Source: Bacteroidota bacterium (GTDB taxonomy: Bacteria; Bacteroidota; Bacteroidia; Chitinophagales; BACL12). From it: 64,000 nt of DNA. The stretch lies in contig JADJIS010000002.1 in the NCBI GenBank assembly GCA_016706865.1, positions 682,001 through 746,000 on the forward strand. The letters run 5' to 3'. This document shows positions 8,429 to 17,583 of this stretch, one piece after another (position 1 is the first letter of the stretch; each line of letters opens with the position of its first letter). The notes below the pieces were generated by a model. That model was not told the origin of the DNA. It saw only the letters and a list, made by a program, of their open reading frames with translations, and ran no database searches. The position numbers were made by a program, and so were the translations under genes.

Positions 8429-9343
8429 TTGATGGACGCTGAACATAAAAAGGCATATTTATTATATCATATTTGTGTATTTCTGTGGGGATTTACCGCT
8501 GTTTTTGGTAAAATAATCCAATTGGAAGAAACCTTGTTGGTATGGTACCGCATGGGAATTACGGTAGTGATATTATTGGCAATTCCTGCATTGTGGAAAG
8601 GTTTCAGGGCATTGAATTTAAAAATCGTGATGCAATTGGCCGGTATCGGAGCACTGGTTACCATACATTGGATCACCTTTTATGGCTCTATTAAAGCCGC
8701 AAACATTTCGGTTGCTTTAACGTGTTTGGCAACTTCCTCATTCATGGTATCTATTTTGGAGCCCATATTATTTCGCAAGAAATTTATTTGGTACGAATTG
8801 TTACTGGCAATAATTGTTATACCTGCTATTTATCTTGTTTTTAGATTTTCGGGAGACTATAAGGAAGGAATAATTTTAGGATTGGTCTCTGCGTTATTCG
8901 CAACCATTTTTTCTTTATTCAATAAAAAAATAATCACAAAGGCAGCACCCTTAAATATTGCCTTTGTCGAAATTGGGATCGGGTTTTTATTAATGTGTAT
9001 TTTAATGCCATTTTATATAAATGCACATCCTGAACTCGTATTGCAACCTTCGGTTAACGACATAGTATATTTAGTTTTATTAGCTGGATTATGCACCGTT
9101 GTTCCTTTTACTTTATCCTTATATTGTTTAAAATATATCAGTGTTTTTACGGCTTCTATTACATTAAATCTGGAACCGGTTTACGGAATTTTAATGGCAA
9201 TTTTTTTCTTTAATGAAAACGAGTACTTACAACCGGGTTTTTATGTCGGCACCTTGCTGATCCTGACAGTTGTTTTTATCAATCCTTTTATTCAGCGAAA
9301 ATTTGGTCCGGCATCCAAACCGCCACTGGTGATAGGAGAGTGA
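8429..9343 (+). CDS. EamA/DMT family transporter
   Basis: Inner membrane protein of the drug/metabolite transporter superfamily. The 304-aa sequence is almost entirely hydrophobic, with about ten predicted helices arranged as two EamA repeats. The second repeat carries the typical ITLNLEPVYGILMAIFFF stretch near its end. Substrate cannot be predicted; family members export amino acids, nucleosides or other metabolites. It starts 6 nt after radC, suggesting one transcript. The C-terminal tail is short and polar. Confidence 0.88.
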   Translation: MMDAEHKKAYLLYHICVFLWGFTAVFGKIIQLEETLLVWYRMGITVVILLAIPALWKGFRALNLKIVMQLAGIGALVTIHWITFYGSIKAANISVALTCLATSSFMVSILEPILFRKKFIWYELLLAIIVIPAIYLVFRFSGDYKEGIILGLVSALFATIFSLFNKKIITKAAPLNIAFVEIGIGFLLMCILMPFYINAHPELVLQPSVNDIVYLVLLAGLCTVVPFTLSLYCLKYISVFTASITLNLEPVYGILMAIFFFNENEYLQPGFYVGTLLILTVVFINPFIQRKFGPASKPPLVIGE

Positions 9344-9428
9344 CTTTTCTGATAAAATGCGGAAAATAAACAATAAATTTACATTACAATGTATTCCAAA
9401 TTGTTATGGTATAATTTTTTTATAGGAA

Positions 9429-11666
9429 ATGACTGATAAGGCAAGCATTCTAAAACCGGATATTTCTATTGACTTTGAATTGTTTTTTCGAATGTCTTTA
9501 GATATTATGCTTATTGCAGAACTCGATGGAAAAATAATCGATTTTAATCAGGCCTATGAAAAAATTTCAGGTTATTCGCGTGAGGAATTATTTGCCTTAA
9601 ATGCTGGTTGGGATCTTGTTTTAAAAGAGGATTTAACAAATGCACTTCAGCAAGTAGAACTATTTAAAACCGGTGATCATGATGTCATTAATTATGAATT
9701 GAGAATTAAATGTAAAAATGGTGTAGTTAAAACACTCTCCTATGATGCAAGTTTAGACAAGGTAAAAAAACTCATTTATTGTATAGGTAGGGATATTACC
9801 GAAATTAGCCAAAAACATAAATTACTGGAACAAAATGAAATGCGTTTGCAATTCTTTTTCGATAATGTGTTGGATGGTATGGGAATAGTATTTGAAGGTA
9901 AATTCCAATTGGTTAATAAGGCATTTGTTAAAATTTTGGGTTACGATTCGGATGAGGAAATAATAGGTAAAAATTACGATCAATTTATTGATCCGGAGTT
10001 TCATAAAAAGGTGGAAGAAATTGTTTCTAGTAATTCGAATCAATTATATTCATCCAGGATAGTAAGAAAAGATGGAACATTTCGCAATATTGAAGCTACC
10101 GGCAAAACAATTCAGTTTCAGGATCAGGAGTTGCGAATATTTATTATACGCGACCTGGAGGAACTGAAAATTGCACAAGATAAAATTGAAGAAAGCGAAG
10201 CCCGATTTGAAACGGTATTCAAAAATTCTTCGCTCGGCCTCATGCTCCTTGATTTTGATGGAAATTTTGTAGATGCGAATATTTCTATTTTAGATCGTTT
10301 GGGTTATTCTCAAAACGAAATAAGGGAAATGAATATCATGGATATTATTTTTGAGGACGATAGAGATAATGCGCTTGAATACTGGAAATTATTGATAAGC
10401 GGAGCAGTGAATAAGATCTACAAAGAAAAAAGATTTGTAAAAAAGGATAAAAAAATTACCTGGGTTAGAGTCACCTTAAATATCATGAAAATTTCTGCTA
10501 CCGAAAACATCGTTTTTGGATTGGTGGAAGATCTCGATTCGCAGAAAAAAAGTGAAAAAGCATTAATTGAAAGTGAAGAAAAATTCAGAGCTGTATATGA
10601 AAGTTCTCCAATGGGGATTCTCATTACAAAAAGCCCTGGAATTATTTATGACCTGAATCCCGCATTCGCCGAAATGATGGGATATAGTGAAGAAGAACTA
10701 AAAGGTAAAAATCTACTCGACATTACGCATGCTTCCGATTATCACAAAACCAAAAAATGGATAGAAAAGATCTTTAATAGGGAAATTCAAACCTATATCA
10801 CGGAAAAAAAATATGTCAGGAAAGACGGAAATTCATTTTGGGCTAAAGCTGTAGTATCAACCATGAATGATATTACCGATGAAATAGTAACGGTTGCGAT
10901 CATCGAAAATATAGAAAAGAAAAAGAAAACAGAAGATGCTCTCGAACAAAAAAACAGAGAGCTCACACAAATAAATCAGGAATTAGAACATTTTGCTTAC
11001 GTGGCATCACACGATTTACAAGAACCTCTGCGAACCATTACCAGTTTTATTCAGATTTTGGATAAACGTTATATCCATAAATTAGATGAAGACGCCCAAC
11101 AATTTATGGGTTTTGTGGTGGAAGGTGCCAAACGTATGCAAACACTTATTCACGATCTATTGGAATACAGTCGCATCAACAGATTTAATACCGGTTACGA
11201 AAAAATTGATCTCAACGAAATATTCAATACCATTAATCGTGTATTAAAAGATAAAATTGAATCGCATGATGCACTGGTTTTATCGGAAAATTTGCCCACA
11301 GTTTATGGTAACAGATTACAACTAACACAAGTATTTCAAAATCTCGTCGACAACGCCATAAAATTCAAAGCCAAAAAACGCAAACCCGAAATCATTATTT
11401 CCGTAAACGATCTCGGAGATAAATGGGAATTAATTTTTAAAGATAACGGCATCGGAATAAGTCAGGAATATTTCCAACGCATATTTGTCATCTTCCAACG
11501 CCTCCACACCCACGAAGAATATACCGGAACCGGAATTGGACTTGCCATCTGCAAAAAAATAATAGAACGCCACGGCGGCGAAATTTGGGTAGATTCGAAA
11601 CCAGGAAAAGGAACGGCGTTTCATTTATCGATAGGGAAAAATTTGATGAGCGCAGTGAGTAATTGA
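9429..11666 (+). CDS. Multi-PAS sensor histidine kinase
   Basis: Soluble-looking histidine kinase of 745 aa with no transmembrane segment. Four PAS domains occupy roughly residues 15-125, 135-255, 260-375 and 385-500, followed by a short coiled segment, a HisKA domain with phospho-acceptor His528 in VASHDLQEPLR, and an HATPase domain with N box (QNLVDNAIKFK), G1 (DNGIGIS) and G2 (GTGIGLAICKKI). This layout suggests sensing of internal redox or small-ligand cues. No response regulator gene adjoins it, so it is an orphan and its partner is unknown. Its stop codon falls within a short TTGATAATTGACAA repeat. Confidence 0.92.
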   Translation: MTDKASILKPDISIDFELFFRMSLDIMLIAELDGKIIDFNQAYEKISGYSREELFALNAGWDLVLKEDLTNALQQVELFKTGDHDVINYELRIKCKNGVVKTLSYDASLDKVKKLIYCIGRDITEISQKHKLLEQNEMRLQFFFDNVLDGMGIVFEGKFQLVNKAFVKILGYDSDEEIIGKNYDQFIDPEFHKKVEEIVSSNSNQLYSSRIVRKDGTFRNIEATGKTIQFQDQELRIFIIRDLEELKIAQDKIEESEARFETVFKNSSLGLMLLDFDGNFVDANISILDRLGYSQNEIREMNIMDIIFEDDRDNALEYWKLLISGAVNKIYKEKRFVKKDKKITWVRVTLNIMKISATENIVFGLVEDLDSQKKSEKALIESEEKFRAVYESSPMGILITKSPGIIYDLNPAFAEMMGYSEEELKGKNLLDITHASDYHKTKKWIEKIFNREIQTYITEKKYVRKDGNSFWAKAVVSTMNDITDEIVTVAIIENIEKKKKTEDALEQKNRELTQINQELEHFAYVASHDLQEPLRTITSFIQILDKRYIHKLDEDAQQFMGFVVEGAKRMQTLIHDLLEYSRINRFNTGYEKIDLNEIFNTINRVLKDKIESHDALVLSENLPTVYGNRLQLTQVFQNLVDNAIKFKAKKRKPEIIISVNDLGDKWELIFKDNGIGISQEYFQRIFVIFQRLHTHEEYTGTGIGLAICKKIIERHGGEIWVDSKPGKGTAFHLSIGKNLMSAVSN

Positions 11667-11693
11667 TAATTGACAATTGATAATTGACAATTG
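11662..11693. repeat. Tandem repeat at the 3' end of the PAS kinase gene
   Basis: Two copies of a 14-nt unit, ATTGATAATTGACA, run head to tail and end in a self-complementary TTGACAATTGTC-like core. The kinase stop codon lies inside the first unit. Confidence 0.7.
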
Positions 11694-11797
11694 TCGAAGC
11701 ATTGTAAATAATTCCTTCGTAGGGGAGGATTATTTTGTTAAGATTAAAAGTGAAACAATATTACAGTTACCAAAAGATTAATAAAAACGAACTGAAT

Positions 11798-12694
11798 ATG
11801 AAAACGAATAAATTTACTATAGTAGACTATGCAAAAATGGCAATAGTTTTACTCTTTTATAATAATAAGGCAGATGCTCAAGTAATCTATACCGATCTGG
11901 ATCCTGATATAGAATTGCAATTAGACAATGCAACAATTGGAATTGATATGGATAATAATGGTATAGTTGATTTCATGTTTTTAAGAACATCGGGATCTTA
12001 TTATCATTATCTTGGATATAGTGATCCAGATTCGCAACTTCGATTTAGGCAAGCAGATTGGGTCTTACCGTTCGGGTCTATTAATGGAATTCTTGGAGAT
12101 CCGGCAACTTCAAGCGGAGGTGGAATTAATAATATTCCAGCAGCATTATACACAAACGTTCTAATAGACAGTTACAAATATTTTCAACATTCTAGCTTAC
12201 AGGTGATGTCCTACGGATTTTATGTTGATTCGGCATGGCATTATGCCTTTGGTACGCATCCGTGGAATACCGTAGAAGGTGAAAATAAATACCTCGGTGT
12301 AAAATTTATTGGTAGTGATGAATGTATTCATTATGGATGGATACGATGCGAAATTGAGGATTCATGTAAAAGATTAATTATTAAGGATTATGCATTTGAA
12401 TTGGAATGTGATGCTCCAATTGCTGCCGGAAGTATGGTGAGTTATGTGGATGTAGAAAATGAAAACACGTTTGATGGAACTGTGTTTAGTTTTGATAAAA
12501 CTGTTTATGTTAAATTGAATGGGCAGAATAATAATCCTGTAATCCATCTTTATGATATTCATGGGAAAGAAGTATATTCTAGGGAAATACAAGATCAATT
12601 TACGGAAATTAAATTAACCGTAGTTCCCGGAATTTATCTGGTAGAAATAATTGCAGATGAAGGTCGGTATACTAAAAAGGTGTATTTGGATTGA
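11798..12694 (+). CDS. Secreted protein with type A T9SS sorting domain
   Basis: Protein of 298 aa with an N-terminal export signal ending near ADAQ, a central region of unknown fold with aspartate-rich stretches (IDMDNNGIVDF) and a C-terminal Por-type sorting domain of about 80 residues (VIHLYDIHGKEVY, then VPGIYLVEI). Known biology of that domain implies export across the outer membrane by type IX secretion and surface anchoring or release. I chose the ATG at 11798; an in-frame TTG at 11735 would add 21 residues in front of the signal. The catalytic role, if any, is unrecognised. Confidence 0.8.
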   Translation: MKTNKFTIVDYAKMAIVLLFYNNKADAQVIYTDLDPDIELQLDNATIGIDMDNNGIVDFMFLRTSGSYYHYLGYSDPDSQLRFRQADWVLPFGSINGILGDPATSSGGGINNIPAALYTNVLIDSYKYFQHSSLQVMSYGFYVDSAWHYAFGTHPWNTVEGENKYLGVKFIGSDECIHYGWIRCEIEDSCKRLIIKDYAFELECDAPIAAGSMVSYVDVENENTFDGTVFSFDKTVYVKLNGQNNNPVIHLYDIHGKEVYSREIQDQFTEIKLTVVPGIYLVEIIADEGRYTKKVYLD

Positions 12695-12811
12695 AATTAT
12701 TTTAAAAAGCATTCTTAATCCTTTTTCATTATTCTTTTTTTATCCTTTTAAATCTGCTTAATCTGCGTCATCAGCGTTCCCCTATTCCTTCATTCTTCTT
12801 CTCCTTCCCTC

Positions 12812-12844
12812 AGACCTGCACAGGTCTCCCAGACCTGTGAGGTC
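12812..12844. repeat. AGACCTG inverted/direct repeat
   Basis: AGACCTG (12812-12818) is followed by its complement CAGGTCT (12821-12827), then AGACCTG again at 12831. Around it are degenerate TTCATTCC tandem units (about 12850-12885). It lies in the 190-nt gap between two convergent genes and could form a hairpin. Confidence 0.55.
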
Positions 12845-12884
12845 GTCGGGCTTCATTCTTTCATTCCTTCATTCTTTCATTATT

Positions 12885-13892
12885 TTATTCATAAGCCGGG
12901 CACTTCAAAGGATCTTTCTTGTCTCTGTTATTAAACACATAAGCGAGTGCAATTTCAAAGCCTCCCATGGCGCTGCTGGCGGTGCGGAGTTTTGAAATGT
13001 TGAGATCGTAGCTGGCAGAAACGGTGAGGTGATTTATTTGTGCACCTCCCACCATCCAAATTGCATCATTATAACGATACCAACCTCCCACAAAAATGGA
13101 GGTGTACATATTTTCTTCTTCATTTACCGGTATACTTACGTTTGTTCCGGCAACCATTTCTAAAGAATTTTTTTGTGTGGAGATATAGATCTGCGGTTGG
13201 AAACTTGCAATTCCGGAAGTGGCGAAAAATCCTCCGGCAGTTAGTGTATATTTTACACCAACCGTATTGGTATTATTAAAAAATGTTTCTTCCGGTTCGT
13301 TGATATGCCATGCCGAAAATCCTAAAGTATATCGTTCGCCTTCATAAGGAATAACAGTTAACAATGCTCCAACTCCAAGATCTACATAATCGAGCACTTC
13401 TGTTGATACGGGTTCATTATTTAATAATGCAGGGTCGAATTCAAAATCGTTCCATTGGCTGTCGAAGGTAAGTTTATTAAGATCAACAGATTTTTGTACG
13501 AGACCTCCTGTTAATCCTATTGCTAATCGCCACGCATCTTTTTCGGTATAACCAATATGATATGCCCCGGAGAAATAAATTTTATTTGTAGTTAATGCTC
13601 CATCTCCAGCCTGATCGTTAAATGCAACAAGTCCAAGACCTAATCTGTTGACAGATTTTTTGGGTTGTATCGCAACATCACTATAGGCAGAAAAAGTTTT
13701 ATACGGAACGGTAACGCTCGACCATTGATCGCGATAATTTAATCCTAATCGAACAGAGCCATTAAAATTTCCGGTGTTGGCTGGATTTACCAAAAGCGGT
13801 GCAGCAAAAAATTGGGAAAAATGTACATCCTGCCCTGAAGCAGTTTTTAAAACTACTATGAACACAAATAATATGGATATAATTTTTCTCAC
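12885..13892 (-). CDS. PorP/SprF family type IX secretion membrane protein
   Basis: Outer membrane beta-barrel protein of 335 aa with a signal peptide ending near TASGQ. The family start QDVHFSQFFAAPLLVNPANTG-like is present and the rest alternates as barrel strands. Known PorP/SprF proteins are needed for secretion or surface attachment of specific type B sorting-domain partners. Here the gene overlaps the upstream type B cargo gene by 4 nt (GTGA, using a GTG start), so the pair is translationally coupled and this is very likely its dedicated partner. Confidence 0.9.
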   Translation of the reverse strand: MRKIISILFVFIVVLKTASGQDVHFSQFFAAPLLVNPANTGNFNGSVRLGLNYRDQWSSVTVPYKTFSAYSDVAIQPKKSVNRLGLGLVAFNDQAGDGALTTNKIYFSGAYHIGYTEKDAWRLAIGLTGGLVQKSVDLNKLTFDSQWNDFEFDPALLNNEPVSTEVLDYVDLGVGALLTVIPYEGERYTLGFSAWHINEPEETFFNNTNTVGVKYTLTAGGFFATSGIASFQPQIYISTQKNSLEMVAGTNVSIPVNEEENMYTSIFVGGWYRYNDAIWMVGGAQINHLTVSASYDLNISKLRTASSAMGGFEIALAYVFNNRDKKDPLKCPAYE

Positions 13893-16800
13893 CTTAATAA
13901 TGTGATATTACCTTTTTTCTCAAATAAAATTCCGTCGGCAAAATTCCCGGTCAATGAATAAACATATACTTCCATCTCCTGTAATTTTCCGTGATAACTT
14001 CCATCCCATCCAATTTTATAATCCTGTGTTTGAAATACCAATTCGCCCCAGCGATTAAAAATTAATAACTGCATATTTTGAATGCCAAATCCCTTTACAA
14101 ATAAAACATCATTTATTCCGTCGCCATTTGGTGTGAATGCAGTTGGAATATCAACTACCCCGGATGCTTCAGATTCTACTGTTCTGCAGTAGGTATCGGA
14201 ACATCCGTTAGTATTTGTTGCAGTTAAACATACATTATAAGTCCCCAATTCTGTAAAAACATGTTGCGCATTTTTATCGGTAGATGTGCCACCATCACCA
14301 AAGGTCCATTCGTAAGTTACGGCATTTGTGCTGAGATTAGTAAAGGTTACTAAAGTATTTACGATAATATAATAAGGGTCATCATCAAAAAATGCAGTAG
14401 GTAATCCATCAATAATTACAAGCTGAGTAACAGTGTCGGGAATGCCGCAATTATAAGTTATTAATTCCACGTAATATTCTCCCGGAATTGTATAAGTATG
14501 TACTACACTTTCACCGGAATCAGAGGTTCCATCTCCGAAATTCCACAAATAAGTATCACCATCGGTAAAGTTACTTGTAAATGTTGCATCAATGGGAATA
14601 CATCCTAAAGCCACTGATTCAAATCCGGTATTAAATTCATATAAATAATTAATGGTGACAGAAAATGTATCAACGCCATTACAACTTTCAGGATCGGTAA
14701 TAATTAAAGTAACTATATATTCACCGGGATCTGAATAAGTATGTGTCGGGTTTGTTAAAGTGGAAGATGTGCCATCACCAAAATCCCAATCGTAACTCGT
14801 GGTAGCCAAAAGTACACCTGTTGTTGTAAAAGTTGCAATTAAACTATCACAATTCTCGTCACCGGAATATTCAAAGGTTGCAGAAATACTATCATTTAAA
14901 ACATTAATAACCAGATAAGAAGTATCTGCGATATTACAACTATTAGAATCAATTGCAATTAACATTACATCATAAGTTCCCGGAGTTGTGTAAGTATGTG
15001 ATGGCTCAAATAAAGTAGACCCGGGAGTGCCATCTCCAAAATCCCAGATATAATCCACAGCTCCAATACTTGTATTTGTAAAATCGACATTAAAAGGAAC
15101 GCATCCTGATAAGGAAGGTTCGGCAAGTGCTGCTGCATAAATTCCGGAGAGATTAAAATTAATTTTTATCACACCGAGATTACACAGATCACTTCCATTT
15201 GTTTCACTGTAGGCTCCTGTTGTTGTAGGGAAATCACTCAAGCCCCAGCAACCTGCACAAACTGCCTGATATATTGCTCCGTTTTTATCGAATCGGCTAG
15301 TACCTCCATCAACGTGTTCGGGACTGGAAGGCCCACCAAAATAACTTGCAAATAAAAGTGATACTCCATTCTTTGCTAAAACATAAAAATAAAAATCATC
15401 ACCATCGGTTGAAGATTGTATAGCATCGGGTGTAATTGTCATCCCGGTGGTATAACCTGTTGAACCATTATAACTTGAATTTACCGATCCACCCCATCCG
15501 CTCACATATACATTTTCACATTCGTCAACTAAAAATGCACTTGGTGAAATATTAATTGCAGAACCGCCTGATCCAAAAACTGCAGAATATGCAACAGTGG
15601 TTAATGCGGGATTTAATTTTGTTATAAATTGTTTTCCATTTGCTTCGCTATATACACCTGGAGTAACCGGATAAGCCCCTTTAGTTTGACCTGTGAAATA
15701 AATATTATCCCCATCATCTGTTTCTACAAAAAAACATTGATCGTAATTATTTGTCCCAACAAATGTACTTGCAATTAAAGAAGTTGCATTATCACTAATT
15801 CTTGCAACCCAGCCATCAGTAATTCCACCGAGATAAGTAGAGTGCCATACACCAGCAGTTGTTGGAAAATCATTACTTGCGGTTCCACCACAAACCACCG
15901 GTTCTCCCAACGAATTAATTTTCATGGAATAGGCTCCATCTTCTTCACTTCCTCCAATATATGACGACCAGATCAAAGAGGAAAGATCTTCATTTAATTT
16001 AAATACCACTCCCTCCTGATCACCGGATAATGTACTTTGAAAAACTCCTGCGGTAACGGGAAAATTAGAGGATGTAGTACTGGATGCAACAAAAATATTA
16101 TTTGCATTGTCGAGAATAACTTCCCCGCGCGCAAAATCGGCATAATTAAATTGGGTAGTTAATCCATCTTTTAAATTCATGCCATCATTATTGGTTCCTC
16201 CAATAAATGTAGAGCCGATTAAAGTGCTTCCATCCGTTGAAAGTTTTGCAACATAAATATCTATGCCTGATGAAAAATTTATTATTCCATCAACTGTAAC
16301 TCCAACACCACCATTAAAAGTGTCGTCGTAACTGGAAGGTAACATCGGGAAATCGGAAGAGCCCGTTGTCCCATAAATAATTAATTCACCATCTTCTGTT
16401 GCAATTAAACTATGGGGCAACTCCGAATTATTTCCTCCCAAATATGTGCTGTAAATAAGTGATGTTCCATCGGCACTAAATAGAGAAATACTAATATCGG
16501 TAGAGCCACCTTGATAAGATGTAGTATACGCACCGGCAGTTGTTGGGTATCCCGAACCAAATGCAATACCGCCTCCAAATAAATTGCCGTCAGCGTCATA
16601 GGTTGCAGTATATCCCCAATTATCTACCGACGAACCTGAATAAGAAGCAAAAACCAATTCCGGATCAATTACTAATTCGAGGTTTTTATTATATCCTTCC
16701 GGAAAATAAAAACTTACGGTATTTCCGTTTAAAACATATTCGCATGGTATTGGAACTATTTGACCCTTTCTTTTTTGATAGGCATATGGTTTTAATTCGG

Positions 16801-17431
16801 TAATATTTGTAATGGATGTTGTAATAATTAATTCTCCGTTTTGAATTTGAATATCATCTACACAATCGTAACGAAATTGTATTTTTGAAACATCTGAACC
16901 CGGATCAACAATAAGATCATACTTCATATTAATTCCTGAACTATAAATTCTCAGGTCAATTCCGCTGTATAAATTATTATAAGTAACCTCTCCAAAACCG
17001 GAAACTTTTTTAGCCCATTTTGAAGGGTCGTTTCCCAACAAATAATTATAATATTCTTTTGAAGGATTTCTATTTAATAATTGTGCATCGGTTTTGGCAC
17101 CCTCAAAAAACATTTTATAGGCGTGTTTATGAATAATATCTATATCGTTGCTGCCGTCATTTTGAGTATGATGTGCGTGATGTGCATTCATAAGGTCTAT
17201 CTGATCAACAAGATCGAAGGTGAGTGCATTTTGTTCAAGAAAAACGGTACCGGAACTAAATTCAGCTTTATATAAAATATTTTCAGCCCACTGATTTTGA
17301 TTGGGAATAAATTTTATGGATTGAGAGCGTGGTACATTATTATTTTGTGCCCAAGCTGCAGTGGAAAAAACCAACGCAGTGAGTGAAACTAAGAGGAGTA
17401 ATATTTTTTTAGGGGTTTGTTTCACACCCAT
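13889..17431 (-). CDS. Giant PKD-repeat surface protein with type B (gliding-type) sorting domain
   Basis: Secreted protein of 1180 aa. A signal peptide (ending near AAWAQ) is followed by an N-terminal domain seen in many large Bacteroidota surface proteins (FIPNQNQWAENILYKAEF), a region of about 550 residues with repeated propeller-like units (STYLGG, STFIGG, SSYIGG, each followed by a short D/N-G segment), four PKD domains each with a WDFGDGT-type motif between about residues 775 and 1085, and a C-terminal type B sorting domain with IPTAFTPNGDGINDVL and IFNRWGELVF. It is likely exported by type IX secretion as an adhesin or gliding/biofilm component. The coupled downstream gene encodes its PorP/SprF partner. 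Confidence 0.92.
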   Translation of the reverse strand: MGVKQTPKKILLLLVSLTALVFSTAAWAQNNNVPRSQSIKFIPNQNQWAENILYKAEFSSGTVFLEQNALTFDLVDQIDLMNAHHAHHTQNDGSNDIDIIHKHAYKMFFEGAKTDAQLLNRNPSKEYYNYLLGNDPSKWAKKVSGFGEVTYNNLYSGIDLRIYSSGINMKYDLIVDPGSDVSKIQFRYDCVDDIQIQNGELIITTSITNITELKPYAYQKRKGQIVPIPCEYVLNGNTVSFYFPEGYNKNLELVIDPELVFASYSGSSVDNWGYTATYDADGNLFGGGIAFGSGYPTTAGAYTTSYQGGSTDISISLFSADGTSLIYSTYLGGNNSELPHSLIATEDGELIIYGTTGSSDFPMLPSSYDDTFNGGVGVTVDGIINFSSGIDIYVAKLSTDGSTLIGSTFIGGTNNDGMNLKDGLTTQFNYADFARGEVILDNANNIFVASSTTSSNFPVTAGVFQSTLSGDQEGVVFKLNEDLSSLIWSSYIGGSEEDGAYSMKINSLGEPVVCGGTASNDFPTTAGVWHSTYLGGITDGWVARISDNATSLIASTFVGTNNYDQCFFVETDDGDNIYFTGQTKGAYPVTPGVYSEANGKQFITKLNPALTTVAYSAVFGSGGSAINISPSAFLVDECENVYVSGWGGSVNSSYNGSTGYTTGMTITPDAIQSSTDGDDFYFYVLAKNGVSLLFASYFGGPSSPEHVDGGTSRFDKNGAIYQAVCAGCWGLSDFPTTTGAYSETNGSDLCNLGVIKINFNLSGIYAAALAEPSLSGCVPFNVDFTNTSIGAVDYIWDFGDGTPGSTLFEPSHTYTTPGTYDVMLIAIDSNSCNIADTSYLVINVLNDSISATFEYSGDENCDSLIATFTTTGVLLATTSYDWDFGDGTSSTLTNPTHTYSDPGEYIVTLIITDPESCNGVDTFSVTINYLYEFNTGFESVALGCIPIDATFTSNFTDGDTYLWNFGDGTSDSGESVVHTYTIPGEYYVELITYNCGIPDTVTQLVIIDGLPTAFFDDDPYYIIVNTLVTFTNLSTNAVTYEWTFGDGGTSTDKNAQHVFTELGTYNVCLTATNTNGCSDTYCRTVESEASGVVDIPTAFTPNGDGINDVLFVKGFGIQNMQLLIFNRWGELVFQTQDYKIGWDGSYHGKLQEMEVYVYSLTGNFADGILFEKKGNITLLR

Positions 17432-17442
17432 GTTATTATTTA

Positions 17443-17473
17443 TGATACAAAGAAACCCTGTTCCGTTGTATCA
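17443..17473. repeat. Inverted repeat upstream of the PKD surface protein gene
   Basis: TGATACAA (17443-17450) and its exact complement TTGTATCA (17466-17473) are separated by 15 nt and lie 12-42 nt upstream of the ATG at 17431. This could be an operator or a leader hairpin. No regulator gene is adjacent. Confidence 0.4.
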
Positions 17474-17583
17474 GACAATGACAGATAAACTTTGTTTCCG
17501 ACACTTTGCCTAACTATAAAGTTAATAATTTAATCGGAAAATCCACGAAAAATGGGAATATTGCTCAAAAATGGCAATTCAAT

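Noticed and set aside
11735..11797. TTG start adding 21 residues to the type A sorting-domain protein
   Set aside because: The extra residues are polar and precede a normal signal peptide; the ATG at 11798 places the signal at the N-terminus.
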